Shown here piece after piece: positions 35,530 to 47,376 of a stretch of 64,000 nucleotides of DNA (position 1 is its first letter; each line of letters starts with the position of its first letter). The position numbers were made by a program, and so were the translations under genes. Source of the DNA: Neospora caninum Liverpool (taxonomy: Eukaryota; Apicomplexa; Conoidasida; Eucoccidiorida; Sarcocystidae); NCBI RefSeq assembly GCF_000208865.1, contig NC_018392.1:372001-436000 (forward strand), in the 5' to 3' direction. The notes beneath the pieces were generated by a model. It searched no databases and was not told where the DNA came from. It was given only the letters and a program-made list of their open reading frames with translations.

Positions 35530-36432
35530 TTAGTTTGCCGACAGGAAGCTGGCGAGCGACGCAAGGACACCAACGGAGATGGATGCGGTGGCCAAAGCAG
35601 CAGCCCCGGACTTCACCGTGAGTTTGAGCATGCATTCCGTAGAGGCGTCTTTTTTCCGGTCATTTGCTGGTGTGACGCACTTGTAGCACAGCTGCTGTGT
35701 CTCTTCAGGCAGTTGATTGACGCTGAAAACATACTGGCTGCTTGCTGTCTTTGCCTGAGTCGCTGGTGTCGCCGCGGAAAGCGCACCATCGACAAGGGAA
35801 GTGAGCGCGACTGCTGATGCGCATCTGCCGTCTCTGTCATCAAATACTTGCAAAACGTCCTCAGGCTTCAAAGTCGAGCTCTCTGGACATGTCAACGTCA
35901 CGGCATTGCCGATGGCTGAGACTGTCGCCACGTGGGTCTCCCCTGCCGCACAGGTAACCGTCTGCTTCCCTTCCGAAGCGAGGACTTTGACCGTAATCTT
36001 GCATGTTTTGTTCGATCCGCCTCTGCCAGTTCCCTTCGCCGCGTGGGCGTTTGAGGCTGGTTCGGCGCAGTTGTAGTAGAACGTCTTGTCCTGTCGGTCG
36101 GTAGGAAGAGCTAGTGTGTACACGGATTTTGCTGAGTCATGGGTCAGTGTCGCTCCTGGGACAAACGATTCCAATGTATCATCGGCATTTGTACATTCAC
36201 TCTCTCGGCACACTTTCGTCACGTCCTGGGGTTTCAGTGTCCAGGTCGCCGGGCATCGGAAGGACGCCTCGGTGTCGTTTCCTTGGAGGATCAGGGTCAA
36301 GCTAGTCTGCTCGCTGCAGGATGGCGTTGTGTCAGTCACTTCCGTCTGGGTCTGTGATGAGGAAAACACTGGCAAGACGCAGAGAAATGCGAGGATGGCC
36401 AACAGGCCAACGGACGCACGGGCTGTCTTCAT
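35530..36432 (-). CDS. SRS-family (SAG1-related) surface antigen, GPI-anchored
   Basis: Intronless, 300 residues, starting at an ATG in the favourable context CCAAAATGA. Residues 1-26 form a signal peptide (LLAILAFLCVLPVF). Two SAG domains follow, each with six cysteines, the SRS hallmark: 39, 60, 75, 80, 122, 144 and 161, 182, 204, 249, 252, 267. Both share the family pattern C-P-x(2-3)-[WS]-TLKP-[QE]-DV. The C-terminus (about 277-300, small residues then a hydrophobic tail ending FLSAN) fits GPI-anchor addition. NDT (52) and NKT (141) are glycosylation sequons. SRS proteins coat coccidian zoites, act in attachment and are seen by host antibodies; expression is usually stage-specific. The receptor and stage for this member cannot be read from sequence. 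It stands alone here although SRS genes often occur in tandem arrays. Confidence 0.92.
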   Translation of the reverse strand: MKTARASVGLLAILAFLCVLPVFSSSQTQTEVTDTTPSCSEQTSLTLILQGNDTEASFRCPATWTLKPQDVTKVCRESECTNADDTLESFVPGATLTHDSAKSVYTLALPTDRQDKTFYYNCAEPASNAHAAKGTGRGGSNKTCKITVKVLASEGKQTVTCAAGETHVATVSAIGNAVTLTCPESSTLKPEDVLQVFDDRDGRCASAVALTSLVDGALSAATPATQAKTASSQYVFSVNQLPEETQQLCYKCVTPANDRKKDASTECMLKLTVKSGAAALATASISVGVLASLASFLSAN

Positions 36433-39400
36433 TTTGGGTTACGGGGATGTGAAACGGAACAAAACTGTGGAGTCAAGTGTCTCGGTTCAGAGAGCACCGA
36501 AGGAACCGGTTCGGTTTCCAGCAAAAAAACAACTGGGTCAGTCTTCGAAAATAGACAGAAGTGAAAGCTTCAGCACATGCGATCAGACAAGGCAGTCTCC
36601 GTAGACCGACAACAAGGGCGCGCCCTGTGCGGCAGCAGAACGCCCCCAACTCGTCGCCCCAGGGGCGTGGTGGGCTGGCCTGTTTGGTGTCTTGCTGTCC
36701 GTCCCAGGAAATCTCGGTCATACAGCCCTGCGTTCAGCTTCCCGTTGATGATTTTTCCCGTCGTCGCCTGGTGGCGGGGTGCTGTCTCTCGCAAGCAATG
36801 CAAGGACATGTCTTCTTGTGCACCGTGTAGAGGGTTTTTACCGTCGTCGCCCTCAGAGGGGGTCAACGAAAAGGTTAGGCCTCTACCGCCGGAGTGAGGC
36901 ACACCGGAAAACGCGCCGTGTTTTCTGGCCAGAGGCACTTCGTATGGACTTAGCTCCCCGGAAGACACGGAAGCCCTCCCCTTCCGTCACAAAAACTAAA
37001 AGCACGAAGCAAAGGAAGGAATGCATCCGCGCTTAAGTCCGGTAACCGCTCCATTCGGCGATGCACGAGTATCCTCCGTTGTACAGCGGCAGCTCCAACG
37101 GCTCAAGGTTGAAGCATGGGCACAGCAACCACGGCAAAACGCACAAGCAAACCCGCAGACTGCTGAGAATGTCGACGCAAGAATATCGCTACGGGAACCA
37201 AGCAACACGGAAAGGCCTCTATTCGGGAAAAAAATGTTACTCGCTTCTGGCCCAGAACCCCGTGTTGCGGAACCTTACTTCGGAGCAGACACAGTGGAAG
37301 TGTTAGGAATTAAGAGAAGAATTTAAAGAATTTGCGATGGCAAAACCAGGGCGTAACGGGTTTGTCACGGTTACAAAAAATGGGAGTGGAAGCTGGCATA
37401 ATTGGAACGCGGTGGTGGGACTTTTTTTTGTGTCGGATGTGTCTGCTCTTCGCCCTGTGGAATCGTCGTGCACGGCTTGTCTTACGAGCATTTAACAGGT
37501 GATGTGCTGAGACCAGCATTCCTTGCAAGAGTAAGCAAGCAAAAATCCAGTCGAAAGATCTAAGAGGCAGGGTCTGGTTCCTACCGACCTCACCTCTGGT
37601 GTCTGACGCAATGTCCTTCGCAGTTTTCTTCAACTGGGCCTCAGAGCAGGTCAAAGAGGTCGATACCAGCGGAAGAAATGTGCTGTATAGTGCACATAGG
37701 ACCTCTTGCCATTTCAAGAACCTCTGGTCTCCTGTATTCCTAGTTTTCCGGTTTCACGCCTCTCGGTCCCCTGTCAGCACGCACAACTGCCGGGGTTCCA
37801 CCTTGTACGGCGTGGGCACCGTTGCTGTGCAATTTACCCACACGTGTGCATGGGCGCTTCACTCCCTGAGTAATGCCTGGAAAACGGGATCGGGCGTGGA
37901 CGCCGCTCGATTCCTCTACGACCATAAAAAGAAGCTGAAAACTTCCTAGCAAGCACACCGGCGGCGACGGCTGGGTCAGTCCCTGCTGAGGGCGCAACTC
38001 TGACAGTACTAGACGTGGGCAGCAGGGATCTTCTGATTACGTAACAAGGTGAACACACAGTCATTTCTCGTCGCCCATCTATACACACGGTGAGGGTGTC
38101 ACGCTTGGGGGAAAAGCTCTGTCAACAAGGGAACTGAAAGACCACATGAGGCAGATAGCACACTAGTGTTGTGTGCTTGCAATCAATGGCTGTTCATTTG
38201 TTGCGGCGTACCAAGAGGACTTCTGCTGACCGCCGTAGAGATGTATAGCAAATATTCGTAGCAGAAGATAAATTGAGTCTGTGCTTGCAAAGATTCAACA
38301 CTGCCACAGACGTACGTGATGCCAAAATCCACGTCTGTGCGCGTGGCAACCGCTGGGAGTTCGGCGACGACGTGCAGCAACTGATTTACAATTGGTCGTG
38401 TATAAGCGGTCCAAACGTGAAACCAGGACGTAAAAGGGTGCCTCTCAACATTAGGGGATTCCGATGGACCAAACAAAGTGTGTCTGTTGAGATCTAATAG
38501 GATTCAGTGTGTGAACTGACAAAAAGGGCGCGGACGCCCAGCAAAACGCCCAGCACTTAACTTCGCATTTCTAGGGTTTTTGAGGTAATAAACTCGCAAT
38601 ACATGTGCCTCCAGGAAGCGTGGCACGCAAATCAGAGAGTGTGTTAAGATAGAAGCTCACCAGCGTGCCGTACTGAAGCCGCATTGCTCCGAAGCAGAAA
38701 ACAAAGCCGACGGATGCCTACTCTGATGCTCCACGAATAGTAATAGAGCTTTCGAAACTGTCTCTCTTGGGCATCCTGCATCTTCCAGACGGCTGTACCA
38801 CGCCGACAGAGCAGGCAAGGTGCACGTTCGGCATGAACCGTGCGACGCCTTCTTACAGGGTCTCTCCTTACTGGGAGAAACTTTTCCCCCGTTTCGAGTA
38901 GAAGAGAGACTTGCTGACAAGCCACTTGAGATAAGCGTTGACTGTGTGTGACACGTACTGTCGGCAAAGAAGATCAAGAGGGTGTCTCCCTCTCACTTTC
39001 TCCTCGTTCCGAAGAGACACGAAGAGCACGCCCAGTTGCAGATGCATGAGGTAGCAACACGGGGCTCTACCGACATTCTCTAAAGCCAATCTCCCCTGAC
39101 GCCATGTTGCCCTCGAGGCGTATGCTGGAGGAGAATAGCCAATTCAGTCGCGCGCATCTCTTGAACCTCTATGCTCTAGTCGTGCGATGAGGCGGAGCTT
39201 TTACATTTTGTGTCAGTACAACGATATCGTGAACTCCTCACTCGACGCTGCCGTACGGCAGGCACCGTCCGACGCGTTCGATTGGCTGCCGTCTAGACTT
39301 TCCATTTCCCTCTCGCACAAGGACTCATGATTTTTCTTTCATTCTGCTCGTGCTCACTTTGCACAGTGTGTTGTGAAAATAAACTCTAAAATCAAGACGA

Positions 39401-39494
39401 TCCGAGTGTGCCGAGAGTCGCAAGTGCCTTCGCTGTCTTCTGAGTGTTTTCTCGTTTAGAGCACATCCCGACGGCCGGCTTCGAAGGCGGGTGT

Positions 39495-39509
39495 TCGTAT
39501 ATAAGCCGG
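39495..39509 (-). promoter_or_regulatory. Ribosomal-protein promoter-like motif (TRP-1-like), upstream of RPS7
   Basis: TCGTATATAAGCCGG matches, in reverse orientation, 12 of 15 positions of the TRP-1 element reported for Toxoplasma ribosomal-protein promoters (TCGGCTTATATTCGG, quoted from memory). A weaker forward copy starting TCGGCT is at 39723. It lies about 1.5 kb from the RPS7 ATG, which is reasonable only if the 5' UTR contains the proposed intron. Confidence 0.4.
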
Positions 39510-39604
39510 TGATTTGACGGATTTGACGCGGTGCGCAGTTACTATATACGGGCATGACTAGCAGATACCAGATTTGTTTCTTCTGCCCCCACGTCGTACA
39601 CAAA

Positions 39605-39612
39605 CGCATGCG
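39605..39612. promoter_or_regulatory. GCATGC (TRP-2-like) motif upstream of RPS7
   Basis: CGCATGCG fits the [T/C]GCATGC[G/A] element associated with Toxoplasma ribosomal-protein promoters. The word is common across this window, so it counts only because it lies about 100 bp from the TRP-1-like site. Confidence 0.35.
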
Positions 39613-41026
39613 AAAATATATCCCGCACAAATTAGAGAAGCCAGCAAAGAGCTTGGAGGATGGGGACGATGGGGTAGCCTTTTCGGCCTCTTTTTACAGT
39701 GCTGGAGCAAAACCATGAATATTCGGCTGCTATAAAGACGAGGTAAGGGCGATTTCACCCTCGATTTCAAAGGGAAAAAAAGATATGCCTCTCTCCTCTT
39801 CATTCCTCTTCTCTTTAGTGTCTCCTGATCCTTTTTTTCCCGGTGGCGACTGGGAGAGAGAGCGTCATTTCAGAGCCACCCCACAGCAGGTGATGTTTCG
39901 GATTCTTTCTTGTTTTCTGGCAGCTGGAGTGGGCGTCAAGTCTCCTGTTTTTCTCTGCAATCCATTTCTGCTGTGGAGAGATTGTTTCCGTCTTTTTCTC
40001 GTCTTTTCCCGGTCGCTTCTGGTCTGCCATGTAGGGTCAGCGCCGCAAAACGTCCACATTTACGCGTACATCTGTATGTACACCGGTATAACCACAAAAC
40101 ATTGAATTATGTACATGAATGCGTTTCCTTGTGTTTGTAATTCCCAATGTGTTTCTATCCACACGCCTGTGAGCCCGAGAAACGGCTTTCTGCGTCGAAG
40201 TAGGGAGGCTGCTGCGCTGTGTGGTGCGCGAACCAGAGACTGCAACCGACCTTCGACTCGTCAACGTGCAGTTTCTGTTCTCTGAGCGACGTGTAGCGAA
40301 TCCTTTTTCCTCCACCGAAGACCAGCGTGTGTTGCGGTTCAGTCATTTCTTCCCCGGGAGAGGCAGGTTGATCGCTCTTCGTGTTTTGCTTGCTCCCATC
40401 CGGTGTGTGCCCCGCGCGCGCGCGTCGGATCTCTCCACGAGCACTGGACACTTTTTCTCCGGACTTACGGCTTCATTTTCCACTGCTTTGCCTCTGTGTG
40501 GCGAGTGGAGTTAGGCAACACCCCGTTTTTACGTCATGTGTTCCCTTCTTGCAACTCTCCCAGTGTCGTGTACGACTGCTTCCGGTTGTGGATGGCGCAG
40601 CTGCTGGCTCTAGGCGAAGACGTGACTCTTGTGATGCTCAAGGGTTTACATTTATATATATATATATATGCCTGGACAGTCTGCTGCCTCGGCAAAGCTC
40701 TGGAGGGATGGGCGCAGGAAGCCGGCAGAGACTCGGTCTGCTGCGGCGAACCACTCAGCGCCTACGATGGCCAGTCTTTGGGCGAAAGCGAGGTGCTAGA
40801 ACGAGGCAGCCAGGCATGGATGTATCCTGGAGGACGCACGGGAGCGTGGTTGTGTGGAGGGCGTGCATTTGCGGACTTCCAGGCTTCACGCCTTTGGTGA
40901 TCCATGGCATGCGCTCACCGTGTATGTATGCCGGCACCGTAGGTTCGGATGTTCCTGCGTCGACGGGTGTTTGCGTTCCGTTTTTCTTTCAGGACGTTCT
41001 GGTGATTTCTCCGATCTGTCGCCAGG

Positions 41027-42259
41027 ATGATGAACTTTAAGAAAAAGATCGTGAAGCCTCAGGGCGTCGAGCCCACAGAAATCGAAAATGAGGTTGCCAA
41101 GTGCCTCTTCGATATCGAAGTAAGGGCGACGAACGTGCATGCAGAAATATGCGTGATCGAAATATGTGCCAAAATGGGATTTGGGGATCCGTATGTAGCT
41201 GTGTCAGTCTTGTCGGACGGCGAGAGAAAGCAGGAAGTGAGAGGGGGATGCGACGAGTTTCGTATATTTTGCGTGCGGCCGGTCGGGGTGGTATATACGG
41301 AAAGTGTACATGTTTTCTTGTTTTTTCTGCTTGCTTGGACCTCGACTTGCTGCGCGCGTCCTTCTGCATGCGGTGCTTATCTCCTCTTCAGACCAGCAGT
41401 CAGTCGGATTTGAAGGGAGAAGTCCGTCACTTGGTCATCAGCTCCGTGAAGGAGGTGGAGGTACCGCAGGGCCGGAAGAAGGCGCTGGTCGTCTTCGTCC
41501 CCTACGCAGTCTACCAGAAGACAGTGAAGAGGATCCAAGGCCGTCTGGTCCAGGAGTTGGAGAAGAAGCTGAAGAAGCACGTGGTTCTGATTGCTCAGCG
41601 CACGATGCTTCCTCTCGACTTCAAGCGCAAGGGTCTGAAGGTTCGCCCGCGGAGCCGCACCCTCACTGCTGTTCAGGAAGGCATGCTCGAGGACATTGTC
41701 AGCCCTACAGAAATCGTCGGCAAGAGGTAAGACGCTCCGACGACCTCTAGGCATCTATTCTCTTTGATTTGCGGAGCGAGCGCCAGTGGGGGAGAGGCTC
41801 GGGATACTACGGGGGAAGGGACTCGGGATCTCTCTCCCTTCGTGTCTTCTCGGGGCGGTGGCTAGCTAGGTTGTCCGGCGTCTTGGAGCTGAAAAGTGTG
41901 TTTACCGGTCTTTCTGGTCCCGTCGCTTTTTTTCGCGCGGAGATCGAGTGTGTTGTCTCTCCCGCGGCGCTTCTTCCTTGCGCGCTTCTTCCTTGCGCGC
42001 TTCTTCCTTGCGCGCTTCTTCCTCGGATGTAAAGGGATCGGGTTCTGCAAAAGAAGGCAACGTCGTCCCTCCTCGCCCGTTCGTGTCTCCGTTCAGAATG
42101 CGCGTGCGCGTTGACAACACCAAGATGCTCAAGGTGTTGCTGGACCCGCGCGACAAGCAGAAGGACAACATCGAAGACAAGTTGGAGACTTTCGCGGCAG
42201 TCTACAAGAAACTCACCAACAAGGACGCCGTCTTCATCTTCCCTCAGCACGTCTACTAA
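41027..42259 (+). CDS. RPS7: 40S ribosomal protein eS7 (RPS7)
   Basis: Small-subunit ribosomal protein, cytosolic. Exons 41027-41119, 41392-41726 and 42097-42259 join in phase to 196 residues (human 194). Matching stretches include KIVKPQG near the N-terminus, [55 protein letters not shown] and the C-terminal [14 protein letters not shown]. There are two adjacent ATGs; the first was used, and the second would shorten the protein by one residue. All introns are GT-AG. Motifs upstream suggest the shared ribosomal-protein promoter programme. Confidence 0.98.
41967..42024. repeat. 15-bp tandem repeat in RPS7 intron 2
   Basis: Nearly four exact copies of GCGCTTCTTCCTTGC (41967-41981, 41982-41996, 41997-42011, then a partial copy) just upstream of the last-exon acceptor. 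Antisense it would read as Lys-Lys-Arg-Ala-Arg repeats, but no gene is supported there. Confidence 0.93.
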
Positions 42260-44448
42260 TCTTTTGTTTACACCTGTTGCTTCTTGCTCTCGAGACAGTA
42301 GCGCGAAGAGAGGGTTGATTCCCCCTGCTCCGACGCGGACCATCACACGCGTGGCGGGTCGGTGTAGGAAGTCGGGCGCGTTCGTGCGTGTGAAGGCTGC
42401 GTGTTTGCGCGGAGTGCGCTAGTCAAAAGGTTTCCTCCGGTACTTTCCGTCGAACATACCCTTTGCGCGGTCCCGACTTCTCGAAGAGAAGAGACTCCCA
42501 CTTGTGTGCATGCACCTAAGAGTGTTGTGTGTAGCGTTGAGTGGAAAGGCGGCGCTCTTTCTTCTTCCCCCATGCATGCGCGTGTGGGCTGCTAGTTCGG
42601 ACCTCTCATCTACTGTCTCAAAGTTAAGCCAGCTTGGGCTGTTCCCCATCGGAGCAGAGAAACGTTCGTCGACGCGTAACTCAGCGTGTGACCTCGTGGT
42701 AAACAGTCAGCAGGAAACGGATCCCACATTCGGCGTGCTTCGCATCCCCAAGCAGTGACGGAACAGGCCGTGGGGCGTCACATTTTTTGTCCAGAGTTAC
42801 GCCCCTCGAAGAAGAGACTACTGGCTAGCACCACACAGCAGCGTGTAGATATGCCTGTTCTGTTGCAGACTGTTTCGCGAGATTGCCACGCGCCGGCGTG
42901 TCTCAAAATAGTCGACAGAGGTACCTATGATGTACCTTTGAATGTGGAGAGCGTGTGCGGGAGTCCTCTTTAGCGTGTCGCGGCATGCATTTATGGATAA
43001 TGCGACTGCGCCAAGAGGCCTTCTTGGGAACGCCCCCCGCCTCACTAAGCAGTGTAGATGGAACAAGAGGGCCACATACAGTGAAGGAATCTCAGGCACT
43101 CCACACGGACGGGAAAAAGTACCACAGAACGTGTAGTCAATTTTTCATGCAGAGAGCGTCTGGTGATTTTGCCAAGTTTCACAGTGCACGTGAGAAAGAG
43201 AGAAGCTAATATACCGCGTAAATAATCAGTAGCGCCTCTCCCCGGCCCGGGACATTTTGCCCTGAAGTGGAAGTTGCCGCGCCGCTGTCGAGGAGTTCTG
43301 TTTAAGCAATTCACCACGTTTCAATTCCTTTCGGACGAAACGTGTTGCCTGTCAGAACAGTCGACTGCCGCGCTCACTGTGTGGCAGTCCCGAGGAAATG
43401 AAGCGTCGATCCCGTGCTTGTGCCTTTTCTACCGTCCTGCGCAAAGAAAACAACCCCTGAACCCTCAATTCGAAAGAGAAAACAAAAATGTTGAACAATA
43501 CGGAGTCCCACTGCGTCAGGCGTGGCACTTCTGATTGAGTCTCCTCGCACACGTGAAATAAAGTGATTTCTCTCATAATCGACGGAAGCCAAACACGGAA
43601 CAAAAGGCCTTCTGTTGAATCGAAATCATCGAACGTGTTGGATTCACCAAGTGCGCACGATGAAAAAAACACACATTTCTCTGGTGCACAAACGCTTTTT
43701 TGCTGGGCTAGCAAGAATTAAAGGTCGGTGATCAGGCTGCCACTGCATGCAAATGGTCTCGATTTTTAGAGTTTCTCTCTTTTCCATCCGCAGGACGGTC
43801 TCTCGTTCGTTCGCTCGAGCGTGCACCCCCCGGGTGATCTGGTTCTTCGCAACTTTTACTGGCAAATCGAGCGCAGCAGTCGCTCGAGAAAACTTGCGAT
43901 GCAAACACCAAGAAACGTGCGTACTTGAACATAAAGGTGCCTTCTCTCGGGTTTTCTGTCTCTAAGTGCTGGCTGCACGACGGAGTTTTCCTGAAATCGT
44001 GTACTTATACAAGGTTCCAGCACACACGTGGTTTCTGAAGCGATGCTCAAAACACACAACACAGACGGGCGCCTTGGTTTCAGTCGACACAGGCTTCCGC
44101 GGCAGAAATTCCTTCCTCACGTCGCTTTCTGTGAATGCACATGTACAAACAATTTCGAGAACCCTAGGCAGAAAGAGGACGGTGTGAACAGCCAAGCAAC
44201 TTCTACCACTTTATTCTGACACCAAACATCCCCTCTACACCGAGACGATGTGAACAGAAAAACAATCACACCCGTGACACTTTTCGGCTTTCTCTCTCTA
44301 GAGACGGAGGCAGTCCAGAAACACGAAGTAGAACGATTATTCCGTGACTTCATCAGTCGTGCGCAGCTGGAACGAGCCAAAACAGCGCTCAGCGCCTCTC
44401 ATCGTCTCGAGTTTCTTCCTCAGCTTTCCATAATCTTTGTGTCACGAG
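42260..44448. other. Intergenic region, RPS7 3' flank to DNAAF11 start
   Basis: No gene supported. It should contain the RPS7 3' UTR and the DNAAF11 promoter and 5' UTR. Small open frames on both strands are unconserved in appearance. Confidence 0.5.
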
Positions 44449-44889
44449 ATGCGGATCACCGAGCAGCTCCTACGACAGCGTTCTGAGCATAATGACGGCA
44501 TCCTGTCGGAGTTGGAAGAAGTCGCACTGCATCAATTCGAGATCGAAAAACTCGAGAATGTCGACAAGCTGTGCAAGAACCTCAAAATTCTTCTTCTACA
44601 AAACAACATTATAGGTAGAGATCTTTCGCCGTCATCCTATAAACACCGCGCTGGGTCTTTGTTGCTGGCCGCACTCTTCTTTCCCTGTCCGTTCTCTTCA
44701 ATCCGAAGAACGCCTGACTTGGCAGTGGCTAAGGTCCGCAGGTCAATCTTCGGCAGCCCAGTGTGCTCTCACCTGCATGCGGACTGGCTTGAAATTCTTT
44801 GGACCTCAACAGGTTTTTGTTAACCGCTGCCGCCGCGAAGGAGGCTCCCTGTTTCCCTCTGTCGACAAATATAACTGCACACTTGTATG

Positions 44890-44930
<41 letters not shown>

Positions 44931-46070
44931 TGAACAAACAGATGGCTGCTGTTTCGCCACCTCTGTACCATGGAGCGGGGAAGAGGGAAGTGAGGACTTC
45001 ACACTTGAAGTTGTGTACAGGAGAACTGGATGTGTGTCTGTGTTTCCTACAGAGAAAATCGAAAACGTTCAGAGACTGAAAGCGCTGGAGTACCTGAATC
45101 TGGCGCTGAACAACATTACGAAAGCAGAGAATCTCGCCGGATGCGAAAGTTTGAAAAAGGTGAGTGTCTCGAGTCACAAGCCTTTCTGTCGGAAATACTC
45201 GAGAAACACAAGGATTGCTGCATCTCTCTTGTTTGGGCGATGATGCATGCGTACATCTCCGTCGATACTCCGCTCACAGCGAGGACGTCTGCCGCCACAC
45301 TTTGATGTTCCGTGCAAATGACCACGCATGCACGACAACTGCTCACCCGGAAACGCGCGCACTGTCCAGATCAAGAGGGTTCCAAGAGATTCCTCCACAT
45401 CTGAGCTTACATTCAGGCGTCCTGCATCAGCTGAAGCACCCGAAGCGGGACTACCCGTAGTATATACATATATATACCACTCAGTTCTAAAAGAGTTGGA
45501 GGCCCCAGACGTCGACCGAGGGGTACCTTGTTCCTGTGGGAGTTACCCCCCTGAAGTGAGAATGACCTGGCATGCTTCCAACTGTTTTGTTTAGCTCGAT
45601 TTAACTGTAAATTTCATCGGCGTCACCGACCTAGAAGAGTCCGTCCTCAATCTACAGGACAACGAAAAACTGGAAGATCTCTATCTCATGGGCAACCCGT
45701 GCACCGAGTACGCACAACCAGTACTCACATGCATTTTTGTATGCATGGATATATATATATATATATATACATATGTATATATAAATATACATAAGTCTAC
45801 GTGTTGTTTGTGAAACACTATAGAGAAATATATATCCATATGTCTGCGTGGACATCCAAGGCGCCAGAACGTGCAAGAAGTCGTATCTTATGAGCAATCC
45901 GTATGCGAACTAGGTTCTGGAAATCTGCTCGTCCGTTTCCACTTCCATACATGAAGCATGCATATGTATATATATATATACCCTTACTTACGAGCGCGAC
46001 GATCTGCACGCGTGTGCTTTTAGTTGGACGGACTTGTACCGCTAGTATATTTTATACTTATATATATACG

Positions 46071-46105
<35 letters not shown>

Positions 46106-47337
46106 GTATTCGTGTGTTTTTGGAACAGCTTCTGTCGTGTCGCTCCGATTCACATCTTCTTGCTGTGTCTTTTGTGGTCAGTCTGATAACGGCGTTTCTC
46201 CTTGAAGCCTGCGTGCCGCCCCTGTCTTGCTTCCTCATTGCGTTCCCGGCCCAACGTTCGCAGATGGGAAAACTGGAGGCTGTTCGTCGTCGCCCACTTG
46301 CCGCAGCTGCGGCAACTCGACGGCAAGGTCATTACACCGCGTGAACGGATTGAAGCTGCGAGACGCCTGCCGTCTTTGAAAACGGAGTTGAAGGAAAAAA
46401 TCAAAGAGCAACAGAGTAAACCACAAAGTGAGCCTGGAGCTGAGCGAGAGGGGTTTATATATATACATATACATTTACATATATAGATATATATGGATAA
46501 TAGAGATACAGGTATTTGTAGGGAGAGTGGGGGTAGGGAGCAACAGTGGCGGAGTGACAGGAGAGACAAGAGGGTGAATCGGCAATTACGATGTAGAAGA
46601 GTGGCAGAGACACTGAGATAACTAGATGGGCGTTTGATTGTAATGAAAGCCCGACAACGCACGTAGTATCAAGATTGTCACTAGCCAGATACAACAACAG
46701 TGTACGCAATTTGAACCAAGCAGGTGCCCGACAACCGATTGGATCGGCTTCATGCGGTGGTTTATTAAGCGCCGAGCAGAGCAATAAAGCGGCAAATTGG
46801 CAAGAAAGTGCCTTTAGATGGTTTCGGACGTAATCGTACGCATGCGCTATGCTGTGCGAAACAGAAGAAGCATCTTCGACTGCGTACACCACAGAAAACA
46901 GGAAGAAAATGTACCTTGAGATGGCGAGGGTAAGTCGGTCGCATAACTCGAGACCGGTGTCCTTTTTCAGTTTCAAAAGGTCGAGATGCACATAGCTGAC
47001 GGAACTGTACAGCGCAACCACAGGAAGGTAAAACACCCGTATTTGGCGTCTGTCGTTCGGCACATATTAATCAATGCATGTATCTATCACTACGGGAACA
47101 TATATGGACACCAGCTGCAGAGTTACACTGGGTCGGCGCGATATCAAGAAAACCCTCTTCGTACTCAAACGTGAAGGACATTTAGATGAGTAGCCACTGG
47201 TTTCGTCAGTTACTGCGCGATCGCGTCAGTCATAGGTTCCTTATGTGAAACACAGAAAGTGCTTAACAGTGCTCCGTAAACAGCCAAGAACGCGCTTTTC
47301 GTATTAGCTGGTCCACCACACCTCACATGCGTATGCT

Positions 47338-47376
<39 letters not shown>

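Larger units (their letters stand above)
36433..41026. other. Intergenic region between the SRS gene and RPS7
   Basis: No gene supported. The left part should contain the SRS promoter. The right part holds ribosomal-protein promoter-like motifs (39495-39612). A probable 5' UTR acceptor, TTTTTCTTTCAG ending at 40992, lies 34 bp before the RPS7 ATG, implying a non-coding first exon further upstream; a possible donor is CAG|GTGATG at 39889/39890. Confidence 0.5.

Noticed and set aside
41860..42050. Antisense Lys/Arg-repeat frame across RPS7 intron 2
   Set aside because: It arises from the 15-bp intronic tandem repeat read on the wrong strand.
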